From: Candidatus Loosdrechtia aerotolerans
Lineage (GTDB): Bacteria; Planctomycetota; Brocadiia; Brocadiales; Brocadiaceae
Direction: 5' to 3'
Length of the DNA: 49,937 nt
Assembly (NCBI GenBank): GCA_021646405.1
Contig: SOER01000022.1
Coordinates: 1 to 49,937, forward strand
Shown: positions 43,458 to 49,937 of the stretch, piece after piece
How the letters are laid out: each line of letters begins with the position of its first letter
Numbering within the stretch: position 1 is the first letter of the stretch
The notes under the pieces: model-generated
The model's database searches: none
Told to the model about the DNA's origin: nothing
What the model saw: the letters and a program-made list of their open reading frames with translations, nothing else
Program-made: the position numbers and the translations under genes

Positions 43458-43903
43458 TGGAGATGCTCTCTTGTATGTATTAACACTTTCTATTCATTAT
43501 CATAGAGCATTCTTTCATAAGAAAAACGTATTCCAAAATAATATATTAGAGAAAAAACAATTGGGATATGCTTCCGCTGTTATTTTTTTTAAAAGACTCG
43601 ATGATTCTTTTATTAATTATAAGATATTGTATTACAGTACCTTACTACGATACCGATAAATTCTGGGAAAGTGGTTATCTTATTTGCGGGGAAAGGGATG
43701 TTTACAAATGTTATTTTACAGGAGTTGGATGAAAAAGATCTCATGGCGTAAATTTCAGGACCAACTTTAGCAATGTGTGGCATTTACACACGGGTGTAAC
43801 CGGGGGTGTGTGACATGGCACAGGGTATACACAGGTGCTTGTTCAAAATACTTACAGGCCTTCTTCTGATATGTCTGCTTCAGTAAGGATATGTGCTGGA
43901 TGA
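43458..43903. other. Intergenic region upstream of the ergothioneine synthase-like gene
   Basis: About 450 bp between the response regulator stop and the TTG start. A 77-codon + strand frame crosses the gene start and is not credible. The region has GT-rich palindromic sequence at 43774-43835, including an operator-like site at 43809-43822. Confidence 0.6.
43809..43822. promoter_or_regulatory. TGTGA-N4-TCACA-like operator site
   Basis: TGTGACATGGCACA differs by one base from the perfect palindrome TGTGACATGTCACA; related sites lie at 36929-36942 and 36964-36977. A looser relative, TGTGGCATTTACACA, lies 33 bp away at 43776-43790. It is about 350 bp upstream of the ergothioneine synthase-like gene. 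Confidence 0.4.
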
Positions 43904-44257
43904 TTAAATATATTTTTTCACCTTTTTTAATAATTTATTCATATGGAAAGGTTTTTCAAGAAAATCATTTGCGCCGCATTCTTTAACGGTGCTTTCGATA
44001 CCCGGATGTGCAGATACCATGATAACAGGAATATTTTTTGTAGTTTTCTGATTCTTCAATTTCTTGCAAATAGTTCTTCCGTCTATGCCGGACAATAATA
44101 TATCAAGGAGAATAAGGTCTGGTTTGTATTTTTTTACCCGCTGGTATGCCTCTTCGCCTTTCGTTACTATTTCTGAAGCATAAGCAAACTCCTCAAGGAT
44201 TAACTGGATAACTTCTGATATATCCTGGTCATCATCGATAACTAATATCTTTTTCAT
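43904..44257 (-). CDS. Single-domain response regulator (CheY-like)
   Basis: 117 residues, only a receiver domain: acidic pair in ILVIDDDQD, phospho-acceptor Asp in PDLILLDILLSGIDG, Thr/Ser switch in VIMVSAH and the conserved Lys in FLEKPFH. There is no output domain, so it acts by protein contact. ATG 44257 is preferred to the upstream TTG because AGGA is about 8-10 bases before it. It is 18 bp after the hybrid kinase gene and last in a four-gene signalling operon. Confidence 0.9.
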   Translation of the reverse strand: MKKILVIDDDQDISEVIQLILEEFAYASEIVTKGEEAYQRVKKYKPDLILLDILLSGIDGRTICKKLKNQKTTKNIPVIMVSAHPGIESTVKECGANDFLEKPFHMNKLLKKVKKYI

Positions 44258-44275
44258 AACCAAATTCCTGAATAA

Positions 44276-46567
44276 CTACCGAACAACCGGTATTGTTTTT
44301 TTAAAAGGTACAGTAAAAGAGAAGATTGCTCCTTTACCTTTTGCACTCTCTACCCAAATTTGTCCACCGTGCTGCCTTATTATTTGTTGAGAAATATATA
44401 ACCCCATACCTAGCCCCGGGAATGTTTTTTTGTTTCCTTCATTTACCCTGAAAAAACGGTCAAATATCTTATCCTGATATTCTTCTTCAATACCAATGCC
44501 GGAATCCTGGATGGCAATAGTTGCTTTATCTTTATCCTCCGAGAGTTCAATAATAACTTTGTCTGTTTCAGGCGAATACTTAATTGCATTCGAGAGAAGG
44601 TTTGTTACGACTTGAGAAAGACGGTCTTTATCCCCATAGATTTTTCTTGTTATTTTGCCTTTTGTTGTTATCGTGTGATTATTGGTAGAGGTTTGTATGT
44701 CTTTTGCAATATCTCGTATCCATGTATTTAAATCAAAGTGTTTCTTCTTGAGCTCCATTTTTCCGATCTGTATCCTCGATAAATCAAGTAACTCGTTAAC
44801 AAGTTTTGTCAGTTTATCTGTTTGTTTATCAATTTTTGTGATGTAGAGCCTATACTTCTTATCCTCATTTCTTTCTATCATCTTTTTTAGAAGCTGTGCG
44901 AAGGCCTTAAGGCTTGTTACTGGGGTTTTCAACTCATGGCTTGCAGCGATGATAAACTCATCTTTTCGTCTCTCCTGCTCCTTGTATTCAGTAATATCAC
45001 TGATAATATTTACTACCATTTCCAAATTTCCCTGTGCATCAAATACAGGCCTCGATTTGATTAACACCCAACAGATAGTATTCTTTGATCTATCTTTAAA
45101 GGAGAATATTGCCTCCGGGTCTGGTTCTCCATTCAACACCCTGTTGGTCGGCAGCTCCTTTAAGAAAAGCGGGTTGCCAAGTTCATTGGTAATTTCAAAT
45201 CGCCTGCGATATTCCTTCCAGAGACCAGCTAAATCTGAAATTTTTAATATTTCTTGAACAGGTGGAAACCCGTTCAGTCGTGCACTGATATCATTCGCAT
45301 AGATTAATTTGCCTTTCTTATCAAAGACAAAAATACCATCAGCAACTGTCTGAAAGATGATTTCCAACTGGCGCTTTGAGTTCTGTAATTCTATTTCGGC
45401 TCTTTTCCGGACAGAAACGTCCCGGGATAAGACAACAATGCCTTGAATAATTCCATTTTCTAAAACCGGGCAATAGGATGATTCAATGTAAACCAATGTT
45501 CCGTCGTTTCGGCAAAGACACTCATCTGTCCGGTATACTGGGTATTTCGATTTGATTGCTTCAAGAATGGGGTGACTCCCTTTCACAGGCACATCCCTGT
45601 TTTTCTTGTATATCAGGGTATAGATATTTTTACCGGTAAGCTCATGTATAGTGTACCCAAACATATCTGCTGCTGCTCTGTTTATAAAGGTTATATTTCC
45701 CTTTAAATCAACTCCATAGATACCTTCATTCGTAGATTCCAGGAGCAGCTGTATCTGGTTCATCAATCGTATACGGTCTTCCTCTGCACGCTTACGTTCT
45801 GTAATATCGATATTAACGCCGACCATTCGTAAGGGTTTACCTCCTGTATCATAGAAGGTTTTACCCTTTGTAGCAACCCAGTGGACACTGGTATCCGGCC
45901 AGATAACACGATATTCCGTATCAAGTTGTTTTTGTTCTTTTATGGACCGAAAAACGTCCTGCTCCGCACGCTTCCTGTCATATGGATGAACAATTTCCCT
46001 CCAGTGTTCGTACGTTCCTTTAAATTCACCAGGTTTTAATCCATATAACGCTTCAAGCTCTGACGTCAATGCTATCTCATTCGTCTGTATATTCCAGTCA
46101 AATGTTCCAATACGAGCTGCTTCCTGTGCAAGTTTTAGCCGCTCCTGACTTCTCTGTAATGCCTCTTCAGCCTGTTTGCGTTTTATTTGCTCCTCCCGTT
46201 CATTCAATGCCAGACGAACTGAGGGCACAAGCCGGGATAGGTTATCTTTTAAAATATAGTCCTTGGCACCGCTTTTCAGGGTTTCTACTGCTAGTTCTTC
46301 TCCCCGGTAACCTGAGATGAAAATGAATGGTATGTCGGGGCACCATTCCTCCACTATCCGCAGGGCAGAAATACCATCAAAAGAAGGGAGCTTATGATCT
46401 GCCAGGATAATATCAGGTTTAAATTCTTCCAGCGCATTTTGATAGGTATTCCTGGTTGTTACCCGGAGTAAAACAAATGAAAAATTTCCTTTTTGCAGCT
46501 CACGTTCGATGAGCTCTGCATCGGTAGGCGAATCTTCTAAGAGTAAGATATGGATTTTTTTATTCAT
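44276..46567 (-). CDS. Receiver-PAS-histidine kinase (soluble)
   Basis: 763 residues from ATG 46567, 5 bp after the preceding response regulator stop. Domains: N-terminal receiver (about 1-125, LLEDSPTDAELI and DIILADHKLP with the phospho-Asp), a coiled linker (QIKRKQAEEALQRSQERLKL), three PAS domains (about 140-265, 280-395, 405-525), HisKA with the phospho-His in ASHELKTPVTSLKA, and HATPase_c with NLLSNAIKYSPE, DSGIGIEEE and GLGMGLYI. There is no membrane helix, so it senses an internal or relayed signal. The receiver at the N-terminus suggests it is phosphorylated by the upstream kinase or via the small regulator. Confidence 0.9.
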   Translation of the reverse strand: MNKKIHILLLEDSPTDAELIERELQKGNFSFVLLRVTTRNTYQNALEEFKPDIILADHKLPSFDGISALRIVEEWCPDIPFIFISGYRGEELAVETLKSGAKDYILKDNLSRLVPSVRLALNEREEQIKRKQAEEALQRSQERLKLAQEAARIGTFDWNIQTNEIALTSELEALYGLKPGEFKGTYEHWREIVHPYDRKRAEQDVFRSIKEQKQLDTEYRVIWPDTSVHWVATKGKTFYDTGGKPLRMVGVNIDITERKRAEEDRIRLMNQIQLLLESTNEGIYGVDLKGNITFINRAAADMFGYTIHELTGKNIYTLIYKKNRDVPVKGSHPILEAIKSKYPVYRTDECLCRNDGTLVYIESSYCPVLENGIIQGIVVLSRDVSVRKRAEIELQNSKRQLEIIFQTVADGIFVFDKKGKLIYANDISARLNGFPPVQEILKISDLAGLWKEYRRRFEITNELGNPLFLKELPTNRVLNGEPDPEAIFSFKDRSKNTICWVLIKSRPVFDAQGNLEMVVNIISDITEYKEQERRKDEFIIAASHELKTPVTSLKAFAQLLKKMIERNEDKKYRLYITKIDKQTDKLTKLVNELLDLSRIQIGKMELKKKHFDLNTWIRDIAKDIQTSTNNHTITTKGKITRKIYGDKDRLSQVVTNLLSNAIKYSPETDKVIIELSEDKDKATIAIQDSGIGIEEEYQDKIFDRFFRVNEGNKKTFPGLGMGLYISQQIIRQHGGQIWVESAKGKGAIFSFTVPFKKTIPVVR

Positions 46568-46572
46568 GGATG

Positions 46573-47019
46573 CTACAATGCCGGTTGATTTAAAAGTAAC
46601 CAATAGAGTCCCAACTGCGAAACCGCCTGAAAGAATTGTTCATAATCTATCGGTTTGACAACGAAACTGTTTGTGCCTAACTGGTAGCTCTTCAGTTTAT
46701 CCTCTTCCTGGTTGGAAGAAGTAAAGACGACAACAGGGAGCAGCCTTGTCTGTTCGTGAGATCTGATTGCTTCAAGAACTTCAAGGCCGTTTACTTTAGG
46801 GAGTTTCAGATCCAGGATTATTACTTTAGGGAGAGATGTATTTCGCCTGGCATATTGACCGGTAGTAAAGATATAATCGAGCGCTTCTGCTCCGTCTTTT
46901 ACAGAAAACACCTTTTCATCAAGGTTGTATTCCTTTAGTGCCCGCAGGATAAGTTCTTTGTCATTTTTGTTATCCTCAATGAGGAGTATTTCACCTTCCT
47001 GTATGTTACTCATCATCAT
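46573..47019 (-). CDS. Response regulator, Rcp1-like receiver
   Basis: 148 residues, a single receiver domain with the longer beta3-alpha3 loop typical of the Rcp1/phytochrome-associated regulators: ILLIEDNKNDKELI, an insert around FTTGQYARRNTSLPK, phospho-Asp in VIILDLKLPKVNG, VVFTSSNQEED and NSFVVKPIDYEQF. It starts with three ATG codons that overlap the stop of the upstream kinase gene (ATGA-type overlap), so the two are translationally coupled and likely partners. Output is probably the receiver of the next gene. Confidence 0.9.
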   Translation of the reverse strand: MMMSNIQEGEILLIEDNKNDKELILRALKEYNLDEKVFSVKDGAEALDYIFTTGQYARRNTSLPKVIILDLKLPKVNGLEVLEAIRSHEQTRLLPVVVFTSSNQEEDKLKSYQLGTNSFVVKPIDYEQFFQAVSQLGLYWLLLNQPAL

Positions 47020-49646
47020 TTTCTTCCTCCTATTTCCCGTCCCGGTGTTGTTGCCACAAATACCGATTGGGATGGCAGAGAGAAATAAAAGACTGCGCCA
47101 TAATCTTTCTTACTATCGGCCCATACCCTGCCATTATGCCGGGATATAATGCGTTGAACAATAGCAAGGCCAACACCGGTTCCCTCGAATTCTTCGGGGT
47201 CATGGAGCCGTTGAAAAACAGCAAATAACTTATCCTGGTACTTCATATCAAAGCCGACACCATTATCCTTTATAAAGTAAATAACATACTCTTCGTGTAT
47301 CTGGCTGCCAATCTCAATCAGCCCAACACTTCTTGTTTTCGTAAACTTAATGGCATTTGACAGGAGATTTATCCATACCTGTCGAATTAACGAGGCATCA
47401 GCCCTAACCTGAGACATTTTCTGGATGTTACATTGAACACTGCGTTTTGGTACTAATTCTCTTAATTCCTCAAACACTGACTGAGCAAGGCTTGTCATAT
47501 CAATGTTTTCCATTTTTATTGTTTTCTTTCCCAATTGGGAGAAAGCAAGCAGGTCATCGATAAGCTTCCCCATCTGTTGGGCACCTTCCCGGATGGTCTG
47601 AACAATCCGCTTACCCTCGACATCCAGTTTATCGGAATGGTCTTTCACCAGTATTTTTGAGAAGCTGTCGATTGCCCGAAGGGGGGTTCGGAGGTCATGG
47701 GATATGGAGTAGCTGAATGCCTCAAGTTCTCTGTTTGAGGACTCTAATTGTTCTGTCGTTTGTTTTACCCTGCTATAATCACGCGCTGCAGCAAAGACAC
47801 CCAGCACGTTGCCTTTATCGTCCCGGTAAACCGAGGCATTATAGAGTACATCAGTAAGTTTGCCACCTCTTGAACGGATGGTTAAGGCATAGTCAGTAAC
47901 AAAACCCTGCTTGAATGCCTTTTCATATCCCTCACGCGCCTTATTCGGTTCTGTGAAGTAATTCGAGAAGTCGGTACCAATGAGCTGATCCCGTGGGACT
48001 CCTGTAACTTTAATAGTTGCTTCATTTACATCGGTAACCTTTCCCTCAAGACTAATCGTGACGAGCGGGTCCAGAGATGCTTCGATCAGGCTACGGGCAT
48101 ACTGAGATGCCTGCTTTGTTTCAGTCACGTCGCGTGCTGCAGCAAATACCCCGCGTACCTTTCCCATGGCATCCCGGTATACCGTTGCATTGTATAAAAC
48201 ATCTACTACCTTCCCTGAAGAATGACGGATAGCAAGAGGATAATCCCTTACCGATCCTTCCTTAAACGCTTGCCGATATCCCTGGCGGGCCTTTCTCGGC
48301 TCGGTAAAATAGTTTGAGAAGTCAGTACCAATAAGCCATTCCCTGCTGACACCGGTAATAAACTCTGTTGCATGGTTTACGTCAGTGATCTTTCCTTCGG
48401 GATTGATCGTTACGAGGGGATCAAGACTTGCCTCTATCAAACTTCTGGCATACGCAGACGTTGCATGGAGCTGTTCTTCTACCTTTTTCCGTTCGGTAAT
48501 ATCACGGGCTGCAGCGAAAATACCCAGGACGTTTCCCTTATCATCTTTATAGGTAGTTGCATTGTAGATAACATCGGTTATCTTTCCCGAAACGTGCCGG
48601 ATAACCAGGGGGTAATCCTTTACAAACCCTTCTTTTAATACTTGCAGATATCCTTCGCGTGCCTCTTCAGGTTCTGTAAAATAACTCGTAAAATCGCTGC
48701 CGATAAGTTTATCCTTCGGTACACCGGTTACCTCAACCGTTGCGGCGTTTGCGTCAGTAATCTTTCCTTCCACACTGATCGTTACAAGGGGATCAAGCGA
48801 GGCCTCGATAAGATTCCTGGCATACTGGGATGCCTGTTTCTGTGCAGTAATATCACGGGCTGCGGCAAATACCCCAAGGATATCACCCTTCTCATCTTTA
48901 TATACAGAAGCATTGTACAGTACGTCTGTTGTCTTCCCGGTTACATGGCGAATTGTCAGGGGATAATCGGTAACCTTTCCCCTGGAAAATACCTGCATAT
49001 ATCCCTGGCGGGCCTTTTCCGGTTCAGTAAAATAGTTGGAGAAATCACTCCCGATAAGTTTAGTGCGGGACATGCCGGTTGCGAGAATCGTTGCCTCGTT
49101 AACATCGGTAATTTTTCCTTCGGGATTAATAGTAACAAGGGGGTCAAGACTGGCCTCAATCAGGCTTCTCACGTACTGAGAGGCACGTTTTTGACCTGAA
49201 ATATCCCGGAGGATTTTTGAGAAACCGATAATCTTTCCCTGGTCATCTCTGATTGGGGATATACTCAGAGAGACATCGATCAGACTACCATCTCTTTTTT
49301 TCCTCTGTGTTTCATAATGATCAATATATTCACCGTTCTTGATCTTCGTGATAATCTCATGAAACTCCTCGGTGTGCTGAGGGGGATAGATGATATCAAC
49401 CGATTTACCAATGACTTTACATGCAGGGTAATCAAATATCTTTTCAGCAGCCCTGTTCCAGCTAATAATTTGGCCATCAAGCGTCATACCCAGAATTGCA
49501 TCATCGGATGATTGCACAATAGCTGCTAAAAGACTGCGCTCCTGTTCTATTCGGTGTGAATCATTTATGTGCTGAACAGACAATTTTGTTTTTTCCCTTG
49601 ATTTGGAGGTTTTTAAATTAGTTGAGTTCGGTTTTTCTTTTTTCAT
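47016..49646 (-). CDS. Multi-PAS histidine kinase (phytochrome-like kinase core)
   Basis: 876 residues from ATG 49646 (an ATG four codons upstream, at 49658, is an alternative; GGAAAG lies before the inner one). Numbering from 49658: a first PAS domain at about 40-155, then four near-identical PAS repeats (about 159-275, 276-393, 401-515, 516-632), each starting RSLIEASLDPLVTI and ending GVFAAARD. The kinase core follows, with phospho-His654 in SYSISHDLRTPLRAI, NLLSNAIKF, DNGVGFDMKY and GTGVGLAIVQRI. No membrane helix is seen. It overlaps the Rcp1-like regulator gene by 4 bp. The signal is unknown; no haem- or flavin-binding residue is obvious in the repeats. Confidence 0.9.
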   Translation of the reverse strand: MKKEKPNSTNLKTSKSREKTKLSVQHINDSHRIEQERSLLAAIVQSSDDAILGMTLDGQIISWNRAAEKIFDYPACKVIGKSVDIIYPPQHTEEFHEIITKIKNGEYIDHYETQRKKRDGSLIDVSLSISPIRDDQGKIIGFSKILRDISGQKRASQYVRSLIEASLDPLVTINPEGKITDVNEATILATGMSRTKLIGSDFSNYFTEPEKARQGYMQVFSRGKVTDYPLTIRHVTGKTTDVLYNASVYKDEKGDILGVFAAARDITAQKQASQYARNLIEASLDPLVTISVEGKITDANAATVEVTGVPKDKLIGSDFTSYFTEPEEAREGYLQVLKEGFVKDYPLVIRHVSGKITDVIYNATTYKDDKGNVLGIFAAARDITERKKVEEQLHATSAYARSLIEASLDPLVTINPEGKITDVNHATEFITGVSREWLIGTDFSNYFTEPRKARQGYRQAFKEGSVRDYPLAIRHSSGKVVDVLYNATVYRDAMGKVRGVFAAARDVTETKQASQYARSLIEASLDPLVTISLEGKVTDVNEATIKVTGVPRDQLIGTDFSNYFTEPNKAREGYEKAFKQGFVTDYALTIRSRGGKLTDVLYNASVYRDDKGNVLGVFAAARDYSRVKQTTEQLESSNRELEAFSYSISHDLRTPLRAIDSFSKILVKDHSDKLDVEGKRIVQTIREGAQQMGKLIDDLLAFSQLGKKTIKMENIDMTSLAQSVFEELRELVPKRSVQCNIQKMSQVRADASLIRQVWINLLSNAIKFTKTRSVGLIEIGSQIHEEYVIYFIKDNGVGFDMKYQDKLFAVFQRLHDPEEFEGTGVGLAIVQRIISRHNGRVWADSKKDYGAVFYFSLPSQSVFVATTPGREIGGRK
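47763..49184 (-). repeat. Four tandem ~350-bp coding repeats (PAS domains)
   Basis: Within the kinase gene, four consecutive PAS-coding units with a period of about 117-124 codons share long stretches such as EASLDPLVTI, NYFTEP and GVFAAARD. They point to repeated internal duplication and are a likely site of recombination or misassembly. Confidence 0.85.
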
Positions 49647-49907
49647 AATTCTTTCCATAAATTTTTACTCGCGTATATTTTTATGGGGTCAGGTTAAACG
49701 TTTTCTTACGTATGTGATGAGGGTTTCATGTATTTCTAGTATGGTATTAATGGTTAATTTTAGCAATCATCTCTATACTAATCAACTATGTTATATTAGA
49801 GAGATATAAAGTAACTATTCAGGTACTTTTTGATATAAGACATAAAAAGTGATCAAATTCGTTATTTTTTGCTGGATTTAGTAGAGTTATTCACTTAAGG
49901 TTTAAGT

Positions 49908-49937
49908 ATGAAAGCTTTAACACCAGAAGAAGCACTG
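49908..49937 (+). CDS. Start of a + strand gene, partial
   Basis: ATG 49908 opens a frame to the window edge (MKALTPEEAL) with AAGG 8-11 bases upstream and an AT-rich region before it, divergent from the kinase gene. Ten codons are too few to name a product. Confidence 0.4.
   Translation, partial: MKALTPEEAL

Noticed and set aside
43426-43659. 77-codon + strand ORF
   Set aside because: It crosses the start of the molybdopterin fusion gene, is AT-rich and lacks a ribosome site.
47763-49184. Regular repeats considered as a CRISPR array
   Set aside because: The period is about 350 bp and in frame within a kinase gene; they are PAS domains.
48642-49199. 185-codon + strand ORF opposite the PAS kinase
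   Set aside because: It is the antisense shadow of the tandem PAS repeats; its internal repetition simply mirrors them.

Overview
The window comes from an anammox planctomycete (order Brocadiales). The case rests on gene content: within 9.4 kb it carries the catalytic alpha subunit of hydrazine synthase, a Tyr-crosslinked octahaem hydroxylamine oxidoreductase of the Kuenenia kustc1061 type, and a hydrazine dehydrogenase of the kustc0694/kustd1340 type with its unusual CX4CH haem motif. Moderate AT-richness, multihaem cytochromes and system II cytochrome c maturation agree. The sequence alone does not fix the genus. The tail of the gene upstream of hzsA resembles a di-haem peroxidase/MauG-type protein (gamma-like), which would fit a Scalindua-like beta-gamma fusion or a different subunit order.

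Layout. (1) 1-9.5 kb, + strand: hydrazine synthase operon end, hao, trpB, trpA, hdh. hao and hdh each have a near-consensus sigma70 promoter, a leader of about 180 nt and a shared 18-bp Shine-Dalgarno-like element. (2) 9.6-16.1 kb: two TPR genes, a zinc-ribbon/TPR/FGE-like protein, an exported hypothetical protein and an 11-haem membrane cytochrome that joins a NapC/NrfH head to a truncated HAO-like domain. (3) 16.2-25.2 kb: aconitase, a zinc-ribbon protein, a TPR protein paired with CcsA, folD, and an 883-residue protein with a FBPase-II (GlpX)-like domain fused to helical/TPR repeats. (4) 25.2-33 kb: a 500-bp element with imperfect inverted ends, then a minus-strand operon read in the order SAM hydrolase, bioA, bioD, thiC-like, radical SAM, methyltransferase. 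(5) 33-38.6 kb: two rubrerythrins (one with missing iron ligands), an M48 protease, a lipoprotein, a truncated SBBP protein and an ElaB/YqjD-like stress cluster. (6) 38.8-43.5 kb: egtD and a molybdopterin-oxidoreductase/cysteine-desulfurase fusion, which together look like an oxygen-independent ergothioneine pathway. (7) 43.9-49.7 kb: a four-gene two-component cascade with four tandem PAS repeats.

How the genes work together. Hydrazine synthase makes hydrazine from NO and ammonium with hydroxylamine as intermediate, HAO returns leaked hydroxylamine to NO, and HDH oxidises hydrazine to N2 and supplies low-potential electrons. The 11-haem cytochrome could exchange electrons between the quinone pool and a HAO-like module, and CcsA with its TPR partner would attach the many haems. 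Non-coding DNA holds at least two dispersed repeat families (three copies of one of about 100 bp; a second whose ends bound the 500-bp element and recur at 6983) and a small set of TGTGA-N4-TCACA palindromes that look like CRP/FNR-family operators. No tRNA, rRNA, CRISPR array or intact transposase was seen. Family assignments come from motif recognition, without database searches.
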